Positions 1 to 6,158 of a stretch of 11,071 bases of DNA are shown here, piece after piece. The notes beneath the pieces were generated by a model. That model was not told the origin of the DNA. It saw nothing but the letters and a program-made list of their open reading frames with translations, and did no database searches. This DNA comes from Acetobacteraceae bacterium. Lineage in GTDB: Bacteria; Pseudomonadota; Alphaproteobacteria; Acetobacterales; Acetobacteraceae. Where the stretch lies: assembly GCA_019237355.1 (NCBI GenBank), contig JAFAHH010000971.1, positions 1-11,071 of the forward strand, given 5' to 3'. Both the position numbers and the translations under genes were made by a program. Numbering within the stretch: position 1 is the stretch's first letter; every line of letters starts with the position of its first letter.

Positions 1-32
1 ACCCAGGCGCCGCGCGCGGGAGTCGCGCCTAA
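1..32 (+). other. possible 3' end of an upstream gene
   Basis: One frame is open from the window edge and closes with TAA at 30-32, two bases before the ATG of the next gene. It reads PGAARGSRA. Ending this close to the next start would fit an operon, but nine residues are too few to identify a protein, and an open frame this short in GC-rich DNA can occur by chance. Confidence 0.2.
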
Positions 33-34
33 AA

Positions 35-361
35 ATGGCCTGGTTCATGCTCACCGGGGCCATCCTGACCAGCCTCGCCGGCCAAACACTTTTGAAGCTG
101 GGCGCGCAAGCTCCGAACTTTGCCGGGCAATTGCTGGATTGGCGCACCCTGTTTGGATTGTGCCTATATGGCTTGGCGTCCTTGCTTTACATTTTCGCCT
201 TGCGACGCATCCCGATGTCCGTGGCGCTGCCTTGCACGGCTGCTGGATACATAGCGACCGCAGCTATAGGATATTATGCTTTCGCCGAACCGGTGGGCGC
301 GATGCACGTGGCGGCGCTAGCGCTAATCACCACCGGGGTGATGCTGCTCGCGCTGGCTTAG
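35..361 (+). CDS. small EamA/SMR-like four-helix membrane protein
   Basis: The 108-residue protein is almost entirely hydrophobic, with four predicted membrane helices at about residues 2-22, 37-56, 62-82 and 88-107. This is the size and topology of small multidrug resistance-type proteins and of the ArnE/ArnF half-size EamA proteins. A lysine-containing first helix (QTLLKLGA) and the proline in RRIPMSVALP before helix 3 fit that fold. Such proteins work as dimers in the inner membrane. Some export cationic compounds and others move lipid-linked sugars. No residues here settle the substrate; I do not see the EmrE membrane glutamate in helix 1, so a drug-efflux role is less likely than an ArnE/F-like or undefined one. 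A tiny open frame ends just upstream, so it may be the last gene of an operon. Its 3' end overlaps the tail of the convergent minus-strand frame by 35 bases. Confidence 0.72.
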   Translation: MAWFMLTGAILTSLAGQTLLKLGAQAPNFAGQLLDWRTLFGLCLYGLASLLYIFALRRIPMSVALPCTAAGYIATAAIGYYAFAEPVGAMHVAALALITTGVMLLALA

Positions 362-800
362 GAGGGGAAGCTTTTAACCCTGCGCTCGGACTCAACCCGG
401 CGTGCGACGCCGGTGCAACACCCCCGGTCGCGGACCCATCCGGCTGCCCGTTAGAGTCTGCAGGACCAGCAGCGGATGCCGAACGCCGGCGCCGCTTGGC
501 AACCAGTTCCGGACCCAGCCGGATCGCCAGCATCCGGCACAGCGGCCGCAGGATCCGTCCCGCCTGCGGCACGTCGGCCAGCAATGCCGCCATGTCCGGG
601 GCGGCCAGTAAACACTGCACCTGCCCGCCATAGGCCGCCGCCCCCGGCACCAGCCGGATCAGCCAGCCGAACCTGCCCGGCAGCCGGAACGGCTGCGGCA
701 GGCCCTCGAGCCGGGGCGAGCCGGGGCAATTCAAGATCGCCCGCAGTCTGCATGCGTGGCGCCGGCCCGGGGGGAAGCCGCCGGCCCGGACCGCCCTCAC
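327..800 (-). CDS. conserved hypothetical protein, probably with a frameshifted 5' end
   Basis: The 157-residue frame opens at a GTG (798-800). Its middle, about residues 33-100, has a protein-like composition: a motif RLPGRFGWLIRLVPGAAAYG, then a helical stretch ending in AGRILRPLCRMLAIRLGPEL. From memory, this resembles a family of uncharacterised proteins common in Acetobacteraceae; I cannot verify that here and no function is known to me. Reading one frame over, residues that look like a natural N-terminus (RKRLILIIAGLRG, then LAAHMAKDRSAVF) lie directly upstream from about 933. Deleting one base near 811-822 would join them to FEALVRAVRAGG, giving about 201 residues. The C-terminal 55 residues are low-complexity (Ala, Pro, Ser, Arg) and run into the 3' end of the convergent gene, so that end may also be degraded. 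It is either a shortened gene or a pseudogene. Confidence 0.45.
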   Translation of the reverse strand: MRAVRAGGFPPGRRHACRLRAILNCPGSPRLEGLPQPFRLPGRFGWLIRLVPGAAAYGGQVQCLLAAPDMAALLADVPQAGRILRPLCRMLAIRLGPELVAKRRRRSASAAGPADSNGQPDGSATGGVAPASHAGLSPSAGLKASPPKPARAASPRW

Positions 801-1085
801 CAGCGCCTCGAACCGCGAAGACCGCCGACCGGTCCTTGGCCATATGCGCGGCTAGCACCCCGCGTAGCCCGGCTATGATGAGGATCAGGCGTTTCCGAAA
901 GGCCGATTGGGAGAGGTGCAGCATCAACGGCATGAACGTAACAAGGACAGGACTGATGGGCGACCTCCGAGTAGCGCCCTGAGTCTCCGGGGCCATCCGC
1001 AGTATAGAACTCCTAGCGCTCAGCCCGCATCGCCGGCCCCGTGTCGCCGGCGAGCGTGTCGGTCAAGCTGGTCCTGTTCTGTATT
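801..1085. other. gap between the hypothetical gene and phyR
   Basis: Bases 801-933 hold the candidate out-of-frame N-terminus of the neighbouring hypothetical gene on the minus strand, with possible ATG starts at 931-933 and 922-924. Bases 934-1085 show no convincing gene. The only structure I see there is an inverted repeat at 1030-1053, described separately. Confidence 0.4.
1030..1053 (-). terminator. possible hairpin downstream of phyR
   Basis: A perfect 8-base inverted repeat (1030-1037 and 1046-1053) encloses an 8-base loop. It starts 33 bases past the phyR stop codon on the minus strand. No T-rich tract follows it in that direction, so it is not a typical intrinsic terminator; GC-rich chance pairing is possible. 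Confidence 0.25.
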
Positions 1086-1835
1086 CTAATCGAGGTGCAC
1101 GCCTCCCGTCACCGCTTGGTAGGTTGTTATCGCAAGCGTCAGAGGCTCGAATGGTTTCGTAATGACATAGGTCGGCTCGGTACGCTCGCCGCTCAGCAGC
1201 CGCTCCGGATAGGCGGTCACGAAAATCACAGGCGCATGGTGGCCGAGAAGAATGCGCTCCACCGCATGCTTACCATCGCCGCCGATACCGAGATTGATGT
1301 CGGCGAGGATAAGGCCCGGCCGGGTGCGCCGCGCCATTTCAACAGCTTCGCCTTCGCTGCTCGCGACACCGACCACCCGGTGACCGCAACTTTGCACGAG
1401 CTCCTCGAGGTCCATGGCGATGACCGGCTCATCCTCGATGATCATAACATCGGCCGCAGCGGCGGCGCGCAGCCGGTCGCGCGCCTCCGAGAGTTGGCGG
1501 GCTGCTTCGCGGGTGCTCATGGCGATGATCGGCGCCGCATCCTCAACCGCAACTTCCTCGAGCGATGTAAGGAGCAGCAATTGCCGTTGCTTGAGCGAGA
1601 GCCCATGCTGGACCCTGCCACCAGCGGCTCCTGACAACCGGTCGAACTGAGCGGTTACGCCCCGATAGAGATCGACACGTGCATCCTCAGGAGCGGTTGG
1701 CATAGCCATAAGCTCACGCAATGCCTCGGCGACCAGGCGATCGCCGATCGTCTGATTACCCGTAAGGGCGCGCGCATATCGGCGAGCGAATGGCAGCGCC
1801 CGGATCAGTTCTTCGCGACGCGTACGGTCCGTCAT
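1086..1835 (-). CDS. phyR: PhyR, general stress response anti-anti-sigma regulator
   Basis: The 249-residue protein has the two-part PhyR layout: an EcfG-like domain at about residues 1-125 and a CheY-type receiver domain at 128-245. Receiver residues are all present: acidic pair E134/D135, phosphoacceptor D179 in LADINLG, T207 in FVTAYPERLL and K227 in ITKPFEP. The stretch FVTAYPERLLSGERTEP is characteristic of PhyR receivers. In the known pathway, unphosphorylated PhyR is closed; phosphorylation exposes the sigma-like domain, which captures the anti-sigma factor NepR and frees EcfG. The sigma-like domain here cannot be a working sigma factor in this family because it mimics sigma only for NepR binding. 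It diverges from the first ecfG-like gene with 48 bp between starts, so both likely share a control region. An alternative upstream ATG (1837-1839) runs straight into TGA, so the start at 1833-1835 is preferred. Confidence 0.95.
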   Translation of the reverse strand: MTDRTRREELIRALPFARRYARALTGNQTIGDRLVAEALRELMAMPTAPEDARVDLYRGVTAQFDRLSGAAGGRVQHGLSLKQRQLLLLTSLEEVAVEDAAPIIAMSTREAARQLSEARDRLRAAAAADVMIIEDEPVIAMDLEELVQSCGHRVVGVASSEGEAVEMARRTRPGLILADINLGIGGDGKHAVERILLGHHAPVIFVTAYPERLLSGERTEPTYVITKPFEPLTLAITTYQAVTGGVHLD

Positions 1836-1883
1836 TCATCAGCCCCTTGCAGGCTCATCTTCGCATATCTCTATCCGCGGGGT
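1836..1883. promoter_or_regulatory. divergent intergenic region between phyR and the first ecfG-like gene
   Basis: These 48 bases separate two divergent starts, so promoters for both genes must lie here or inside the opposite coding regions. I do not find a GGAAC-N16/17-CGTT EcfG-type promoter on either strand, nor a convincing housekeeping promoter. A GGGG run just before the ATG at 1884 is too close to be a good ribosome binding site. Confidence 0.35.
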
Positions 1884-2417
1884 ATGGACACGGCCAGCCA
1901 CTCTAATGCAGAGCTTGAAGAGCTGCGCCGGGAAATTGCGGCGCTGCTGCCTCGGGCCCGTGCTTTCGCACGCTTTCTTGTCAAAAACCGGGCGGAAGCC
2001 GACGATTTGGTGCAAGAAGGGCTGGTCCGGGCCCTGGCCTCGCTGGACCAGTTCCGCCCAGGCACCCGGCTGCGTCCATGGCTGTTCACGATCTTGCGGA
2101 ACACGTTTTACGAACAGGCGCGGCGCCGCCGCACCGAGCGGCGGGTCATGGAAGAAGTCGCGCGGGATGCACCCACGGCCAAACACCCGACCCAGACGGC
2201 CCCGCAGGAAAATGAAGCGACCCTCAACGACTTGCAGCGCTTGCTGTGGACTTTGCCGCCACTTCTGCGCGAAGCGCTGGTATTGGTCGGAGCGCAAGGT
2301 TTGGCGCATGAAGAGGCCGCCGAAATCTGCAATGTTCCTGTAGGCACGATGCGCGCCCGCGTCTCCCGTGCCCGGGCCGCCATCGCCCGCGCCATGCGAG
2401 CCCGGACGATTGATTGA
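1884..2417 (+). CDS. EcfG-like ECF sigma factor, copy 1
   Basis: The 177-residue protein has the minimal ECF sigma layout. Region 2 is at about residues 21-85, with AEADDLVQEGLVRAL (2.1-2.2) and the FRPGTRLRPWLFTILRNTFY segment (2.3-2.4) typical of the EcfG group. A variable linker spans 86-115. Region 4 is at about 117-170, with the helix-turn-helix LAHEEAAEICNVPVGTMRARVSRAR. EcfG sigmas direct RNA polymerase to stress promoters and are held inactive by NepR until PhyR is phosphorylated. It is divergent from phyR and 281 bp upstream of a second sigma gene of the same type. It differs from copy 2 clearly (for example TRLRPWLFTIL against TNFAAWMHRIL), so the duplication is not recent. The start is uncertain because no good ribosome binding site is seen; the next in-frame methionine lies inside region 2 territory. 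The symbol ecfG is not assigned because two candidates exist. Confidence 0.88.
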   Translation: MDTASHSNAELEELRREIAALLPRARAFARFLVKNRAEADDLVQEGLVRALASLDQFRPGTRLRPWLFTILRNTFYEQARRRRTERRVMEEVARDAPTAKHPTQTAPQENEATLNDLQRLLWTLPPLLREALVLVGAQGLAHEEAAEICNVPVGTMRARVSRARAAIARAMRARTID

Positions 2418-2698
2418 GCAATACGGCATTTTCTCGAGATCAGTAGCGGCCGACAAGTCGGTCAGCATCTTCCCTAAAAGCCAAACAGCAGCTTTCACCT
2501 CCCTGCTGCTCGTTGGCCTCCAATTTATCCTCGCGGGCCCCGGTTTTTGGTATCCGATTAGCAAGCGCCAACCCTATCAATGTAAGCACGCCACTAGCGA
2601 ATCGCCGCGACCTCACTCAAAGGTGAGCACGGCCATGCAACGCTTATCCACCCCCATTCATTTGTTCAGGCTGAGTAGGCACATTAAGGCGAGACAAA
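2418..2698. other. 281-bp gap between the two sigma factor genes
   Basis: I see no gene here. It holds weak inverted repeats: a 5-base stem just after the first sigma gene (CCGAC / GTCGG near 2452-2463), AGCAGC / GCTGCT around 2487-2511, and CTCAC / GTGAG near 2613-2628. None is followed by a T tract. There is no GGAAC-type EcfG promoter element. The separation suggests the second sigma gene has its own promoter rather than being read only from the first. Confidence 0.35.
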
Positions 2699-3259
2699 AT
2701 GACGGTTGCTCCGGATTTCCACGAACAAATCATCGCCATCCTCCCCAAGCTCCGCGTCCAAGCTCTAGCGCTCACCCGCAATCGTGCTTCAGCCGAGGAT
2801 CTCGTTCAAGACGCGGTGTGCAATGCGCTTTCCGCGCAAGAGAGCTTCATACCCGGCACAAATTTTGCCGCCTGGATGCATCGTATCCTTCGCAACCGCT
2901 TTATCTCCAATCTTCGCAAGCGACGCGACACGACGGATATCGAGGACGTGCCGACGTCAGCCTTCGCCACCGACGCGGCTCACGAAGACCGGCTGGCGCT
3001 GAAGGAACTAGGCCATGCGATCACCCGGCTTCCGGCCGATCAGCGCGAGGCACTGGTCATGGTCGTGGTGCATGGCTTGAGCTATGAGGCGCTGGCAGAG
3101 GCCACCGGGTGCGCGGTCGGCACCGCAAAGAGCCGTGTCTTCCGGGCCCGCCGGCAGCTCGAAACCTGGCTACTTGGCGAAGCTGCAGAGCGCCGCGAAG
3201 GGAGCCGCACGGCCGAGCAAACGACGCGCCCCGAAGGTGGCACTCGCACTACCGCCTAG
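2699..3259 (+). CDS. EcfG-like ECF sigma factor, copy 2
   Basis: The 186-residue protein carries region 2 at about residues 14-78 (SAEDLVQDAVCNALS and FIPGTNFAAWMHRILRNRFI) and region 4 at about 101-155, with the helix-turn-helix LSYEALAEATGCAVGTAKSR. The NRFISNLRKRRDTTDIEDV segment closely follows the EcfG pattern NRFYSxxRKRRREVED, so this copy looks nearer the canonical EcfG than copy 1. About 30 polar residues rich in Arg, Thr and Glu follow region 4; this tail is unusual and may be disordered. A ribosome binding site, AAGGCGA at 2686-2692, stands 6 bases before the ATG and supports the start. nepR follows after 95 bp. It is expected to be the sigma factor most directly governed by that NepR, but the sequence alone cannot show this. 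Confidence 0.9.
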   Translation: MTVAPDFHEQIIAILPKLRVQALALTRNRASAEDLVQDAVCNALSAQESFIPGTNFAAWMHRILRNRFISNLRKRRDTTDIEDVPTSAFATDAAHEDRLALKELGHAITRLPADQREALVMVVVHGLSYEALAEATGCAVGTAKSRVFRARRQLETWLLGEAAERREGSRTAEQTTRPEGGTRTTA

Positions 3260-3354
3260 GGACGTTATGATCCTAGCACCCCACCTGCCCCACCCAGCAA
3301 GGTGACCGCAACGAAAGGTCCGGGGCCGCAAAGGGGGCGATTGGCCGGCCGAAC

Positions 3355-3540
3355 ATGAAATACGTCGCAATGACGCAGCGAAAGGATAAGCCGGTAGCGG
3401 TCCGCCCGCCGAAAAAGCGGGGAGAAAAGGCGTTTGACCTATGGCTTCAGCGCGGACTGCACGAGCTGTTTGACGACATCGCCAAGGAGCCCATCCCCGA
3501 GGAGCTGCTGAACATCATCGAACAAGACCGGAAAAATTAA
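3355..3540 (+). CDS. nepR: NepR, anti-sigma factor of the general stress response
   Basis: This 61-residue protein has a basic N-terminus (KDKPVAVRPPKKRGEK) and the NepR core at about residues 27-55, where GLHELFDDIAKEPIPEELLNII matches the family pattern RxLYDDVVxEPVPxRFLDLL. NepR is a small two-helix protein that wraps around and sequesters EcfG; phosphorylated PhyR competes for it. It is at the short end for the family because little follows the second helix. It lies 95 bp after the second sigma gene and 104 bp before the sensor kinase, all on the same strand. In most Alphaproteobacteria nepR precedes ecfG in an operon; here it follows. An in-frame ATG at 3370 is an alternative start giving 56 residues; neither has a strong ribosome binding site. 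Confidence 0.88.
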   Translation: MKYVAMTQRKDKPVAVRPPKKRGEKAFDLWLQRGLHELFDDIAKEPIPEELLNIIEQDRKN

Positions 3541-3644
3541 CATTCCGTCGTTGCCTGCCGAGAGGTAGAGTGGAGCGTGTTCCGCTCGACAAATTCCTCG
3601 CGAGGTGAAGCAGCCGGGCGCGCCCGACGGTCGAGAGCGCCGCG

Positions 3645-5411
3645 GTGCCGGTGACTCAATATCTGAATTGGCGGGCAAAGCTCGTAAGGCTCGTTCTGGG
3701 CTCTGTTCCTCGCCGGTTGATTGCGCTCCTTGCTTTAGCCGCAATCCCGGTAGCCGCGATGGCCGGCCTAATTGCTTGGCACAATTATCAAATTTCGGTT
3801 GATCGGGTAAGAGAGCAACTCTTGCTGGCGCGCGAAACCGCAGCAGCGAGCATGTCAACCGCTTTGGAGGGCGTTGAAGCAAGTCTGGCGTCGGTTGCCC
3901 AAGCGCCGGTCGTGCGGTCAGCAGATCTAAATCGCTGCCGCGAGTTTCTGGCAGCCGTTCTCGTCGTAAATCCCGCGAGGTTCAGCGATCTCCTGGTGAT
4001 TGATCCCGAGGGCCAGATTCGGTGCAGTGCGAGAGGGCAAATTGCCTCTGACGGGGATCAGCCCTGGGTGCAAGCAATGCTCGATGCCCCGCGTGAACCG
4101 ACCGATGCGAATGACCTGGCCAGCGGCGCTCGGCTGATAGCCTTCGGCTTCCCCATTCTGAACGATGCCGTGTTCCAGGGCGTGCTCGCGGCGCGGGTGC
4201 GGGTCGCGTGGCTTGCCGATCAGACACGATCCAAAGCGTCGGGCCTGCATTTATGGCTGGTGGTCCCCGGCCGCGGCCTACTTCCGCTGGAAGGGGCAAC
4301 CTCCACAGCGCTGCCTGGCAGCAGCGTCCTCAACGCCTTGCTCGGCTCCAGTGCCGCGCTTCTTTGGGCTCCGTCGACCGGAGGCCAGCGATTCGGCTAC
4401 GGGATCACCGGAATCCGGGACGGGATGGCCATTTTAGCAGGAATCGACGCCGATACTGCTCTGACCAAGGCCCGGGAACGATTGGTGCGGCTCCTCGCTG
4501 GACTGGGGTCGGCCTTGCTCGCCGGGGTGCTGGCTGTCGGCTTGGGCACACACTACGCGGTGGTGCGGCCTCTGCGCCGTCTCACCGCGGCGATCCGCCG
4601 CTGGCGCACTGGCGATGAATTCAGAGTGAAACCAGACGGTGCGATGCCCGCTGAAATCGACGAGATGCGCCGGGCATTTCAGGATGCAGTAAGCGCCCTG
4701 GCCGATCGCGAAACCGCGCTGCGCTGCGCTATCGCGCAACAGGACTTGCTCATGCAGGAAATTCACCACCGGGTGAAGAACAACTTGCAGGTTGTCGCAA
4801 GTCTGCTCAACCTGCAAGGCAATCGCATCCGCGGGCCGGAAGCGCGTGCTGAATTTCAGGCCGCACGCGACCGTGTCCGCGCCTTGGCCACGCTCCACCG
4901 CCATCTCTATGCTCGAGGCGATCTGCACAGCATACAAATGCCAGGCTTCCTTCGAGAGCTTTGCGACCAGCTGTTTCAGGCGATGGGTGAGACTCCAGGG
5001 AACCGCATCCAACTGCACATCGAAGCGCAGGAGCTCCGGATATCGAGCGATCAGGCGGTGCCGCTTTCGTTAATTGTCACAGAGGCTTTGAGCAATGCTT
5101 TGAAATACGCATTTCCGGGCGGGCGCAGCGGAAGCATCTCGGTCCGCCTTACCGCCGATTCCGATGCAGCTCATTTTGTTATCGCCGATAACGGGGTTGG
5201 TATTCCCGCCGGGCCTGCCGAGGCCGAGACCGGTATCCGGGACGGGCTTGGCATTCAGCTGATTCGCGGTTTCATTCGCCAGTTGGGCGCAAGCTTGCGG
5301 ATAGAGCAGGGTGATGGCACCCGCTACATTATCGACCTTCCGTTGCGGCGGGATCAGTTGGCGCCGGAGCTAGAGCAGATCATCGCTGACCGTCTTCGTT
5401 CAGCCGCCTGA
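3645..5411 (+). CDS. membrane-bound HisKA_2-type sensor histidine kinase
   Basis: The 588-residue protein begins at GTG, with GAGAG 7 bases upstream; the frame is closed by a stop at 3606-3608, so only near starts are possible. Membrane helix 1 is at about residues 24-44, a periplasmic Cache-like sensor at 46-278 (FSDLLVIDPEGQIRCSARG is a typical Cache strand pattern), helix 2 at 281-303 and a HAMP linker at about 304-355. The dimerisation and phosphotransfer domain has EIHHRVKNNLQVVASLLNLQ with H375 the likely phosphorylated residue. The ATPase part shows the N box VTEALSNALKYAF (E480, N484), G1 DNGVGI (515-520) and G2 GLGIQLI (534-540). HisKA_2 and HWE kinases of this type are the usual partners of PhyR, and the position next to nepR and phyR supports that role. 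The signal sensed is unknown. Confidence 0.92.
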   Translation: MPVTQYLNWRAKLVRLVLGSVPRRLIALLALAAIPVAAMAGLIAWHNYQISVDRVREQLLLARETAAASMSTALEGVEASLASVAQAPVVRSADLNRCREFLAAVLVVNPARFSDLLVIDPEGQIRCSARGQIASDGDQPWVQAMLDAPREPTDANDLASGARLIAFGFPILNDAVFQGVLAARVRVAWLADQTRSKASGLHLWLVVPGRGLLPLEGATSTALPGSSVLNALLGSSAALLWAPSTGGQRFGYGITGIRDGMAILAGIDADTALTKARERLVRLLAGLGSALLAGVLAVGLGTHYAVVRPLRRLTAAIRRWRTGDEFRVKPDGAMPAEIDEMRRAFQDAVSALADRETALRCAIAQQDLLMQEIHHRVKNNLQVVASLLNLQGNRIRGPEARAEFQAARDRVRALATLHRHLYARGDLHSIQMPGFLRELCDQLFQAMGETPGNRIQLHIEAQELRISSDQAVPLSLIVTEALSNALKYAFPGGRSGSISVRLTADSDAAHFVIADNGVGIPAGPAEAETGIRDGLGIQLIRGFIRQLGASLRIEQGDGTRYIIDLPLRRDQLAPELEQIIADRLRSAA

Positions 5412-5413
5412 GC

Positions 5414-5439
5414 GGAAGGCGCCCGGGCGAAGCGGCGTA
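5414..5439 (+). promoter_or_regulatory. candidate EcfG-type stress promoter
   Basis: GGAAG at 5414-5418 and CGTA at 5436-5439 are separated by 17 bases. The known EcfG consensus is GGAAC, 16-17 bases, CGTT, so seven of nine positions and the spacing agree. It begins 3 bases after the kinase stop codon and would start transcription close to 5446, leaving a short leader before the ATG at 5472. The match is by eye and chance hits in GC-rich DNA are possible. Confidence 0.4.
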
Positions 5440-5458
5440 TCAGGCTAACAAGGATGAA

Positions 5459-5465
5459 AAGGAGG
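5459..5465 (+). promoter_or_regulatory. ribosome binding site that decides the start at 5472
   Basis: AAGGAGG is a perfect Shine-Dalgarno sequence 6 bases before ATG 5472-5474. An in-frame ATG at 5454 lies upstream of it and would add six residues (MKKRRI-like, charged) before the signal peptide, so 5472 is the better start. Confidence 0.75.
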
Positions 5466-5471
5466 ATACGA

Positions 5472-6080
5472 ATGAGGATATTGGTTGCCCTCGCAGCGCT
5501 GTCTATCAGCGGAGGCGCTATCGCCTCAGCGCAAACAAGTGGCCCGCCGCCTGGAACCAGCATCACGGAAGCGCACGCAAGAAGCATTTTGACCGACGCC
5601 GGGTGCACCCAGATCGGCAATTTAAGCGCGGACAACAAGGGCGCCTGGCACACCACTTGCTGGAAAGGCGGCCAGCCGACTGCCATGATGGTCGATCCTT
5701 CAGGCAACGCAATGCCAGACCCGGGCACGAGCGGCCTGACCGAAGCACATGCCCGCAGCGCCTTGACGGACGCTGGCTGCACCCAAATCGGCAATCTCAG
5801 CGCCGATACCAGGGGCAACTGGCATACGACGTGCTGGAAGGGCGGGCAGCCGACGGCGATGATGGTGGACCAGTCGGGTAAAGTCTCCGCTGAACCCGAA
5901 GGCGGCTTGAGCGAGATCTCGGAAGCAAGCGCACGAAGCATCCTCACCGATTCCGGATGCACTCAGATCGGAAATCTAAGCCGCGATCAGCGCGGGATGT
6001 GGCGGGGAACTTGCTGGAAAGGGGGCGAGCCTAAGCAAGTGGCGATTGACCAGAGCGGTACGGTGAAGATTGGCGAATAA
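5472..6080 (+). CDS. secreted protein with three tandem cysteine-pair repeats
   Basis: The 202-residue protein starts with a signal peptide (MRILVALAALSISGGAIASA, cleavage likely after A20). Three copies of one domain follow at about residues 31-80, 89-138 and 149-198. Each reads EAxARSxLTDxGCTQIGNLS, a variable xDxxGxW, then TCWKGG and a xMVDxSG-like end. Cysteines fall at 45/63, 103/121 and 163/181, always 18 apart, which suggests one disulfide per domain in the periplasm. The strand pattern (xGxWxxTxxKxGxxxxxxVDxxGxV) recalls PepSY-like domains of small secreted proteins, but I do not recognise the family firmly and assign no function. Repeats 1 and 2 are nearly identical; repeat 3 has diverged, including HTTCW to RGTCW. 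It follows the sensor kinase with a candidate EcfG promoter in between and is convergent with panC. Confidence 0.82.
   Translation: MRILVALAALSISGGAIASAQTSGPPPGTSITEAHARSILTDAGCTQIGNLSADNKGAWHTTCWKGGQPTAMMVDPSGNAMPDPGTSGLTEAHARSALTDAGCTQIGNLSADTRGNWHTTCWKGGQPTAMMVDQSGKVSAEPEGGLSEISEASARSILTDSGCTQIGNLSRDQRGMWRGTCWKGGEPKQVAIDQSGTVKIGE
5562..6065 (+). repeat. three in-frame coding repeats
   Basis: Three units of about 150 bases lie at 5562-5711, 5736-5885 and 5916-6065 within the secreted protein gene, with starts 174 and 180 bases apart. The encoded domains are far more alike than the DNA: many third-codon positions differ between units (for example CAGATCGGCAAT, CAAATCGGCAAT and CAGATCGGAAAT), so the duplication is not very recent and the protein sequence appears conserved. 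Confidence 0.8.
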
Positions 6081-6113
6081 CGCTGGGACCCCAGCCTGAT
6101 CATATCGGGGTTC

Positions 6114-6133
6114 CCATCGCGAACGCGCGATGG
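6114..6133. terminator. hairpin between convergent genes
   Basis: An 8-base perfect inverted repeat (CCATCGCG and CGCGATGG) with a 4-base loop AACG lies midway between the stops of the repeat protein (6080) and panC (6159). The position suits a bidirectional transcription end, but no T tract follows on either strand. A second weak inverted repeat, GCTGGG / CCCAGC, lies at 6082-6095. Confidence 0.4.
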
Positions 6134-6158
6134 ACTCCCATAGGGAAAATGGTCGATT

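Noticed and set aside
139..633. Long plus-strand open frame crossing the end of the membrane protein gene
   Set aside because: It overlaps a well-supported gene in another frame, and its composition (Arg, Pro, Ala, Ser rich) is that of a shadow frame in GC-rich DNA.
476..982. Plus-strand open frame of 168 codons
   Set aside because: It is antisense to the more protein-like minus-strand frames, is dominated by Pro, Ala, Arg and Gly, and has no recognisable motif.
1839..2564. Minus-strand open frame of 241 codons opposite the first sigma factor
   Set aside because: The opposite strand encodes a clear ECF sigma factor; this frame has no domain pattern.
3597..3606. Palindrome CCTCGCGAGG before the kinase gene as an operator or terminator
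   Set aside because: A 10-base self-complementary sequence has no loop to form a hairpin, and nothing else marks it as a binding site.
3439..3882. Minus-strand open frame opposite nepR and the kinase start
   Set aside because: It covers two recognisable plus-strand genes and has no family motif.
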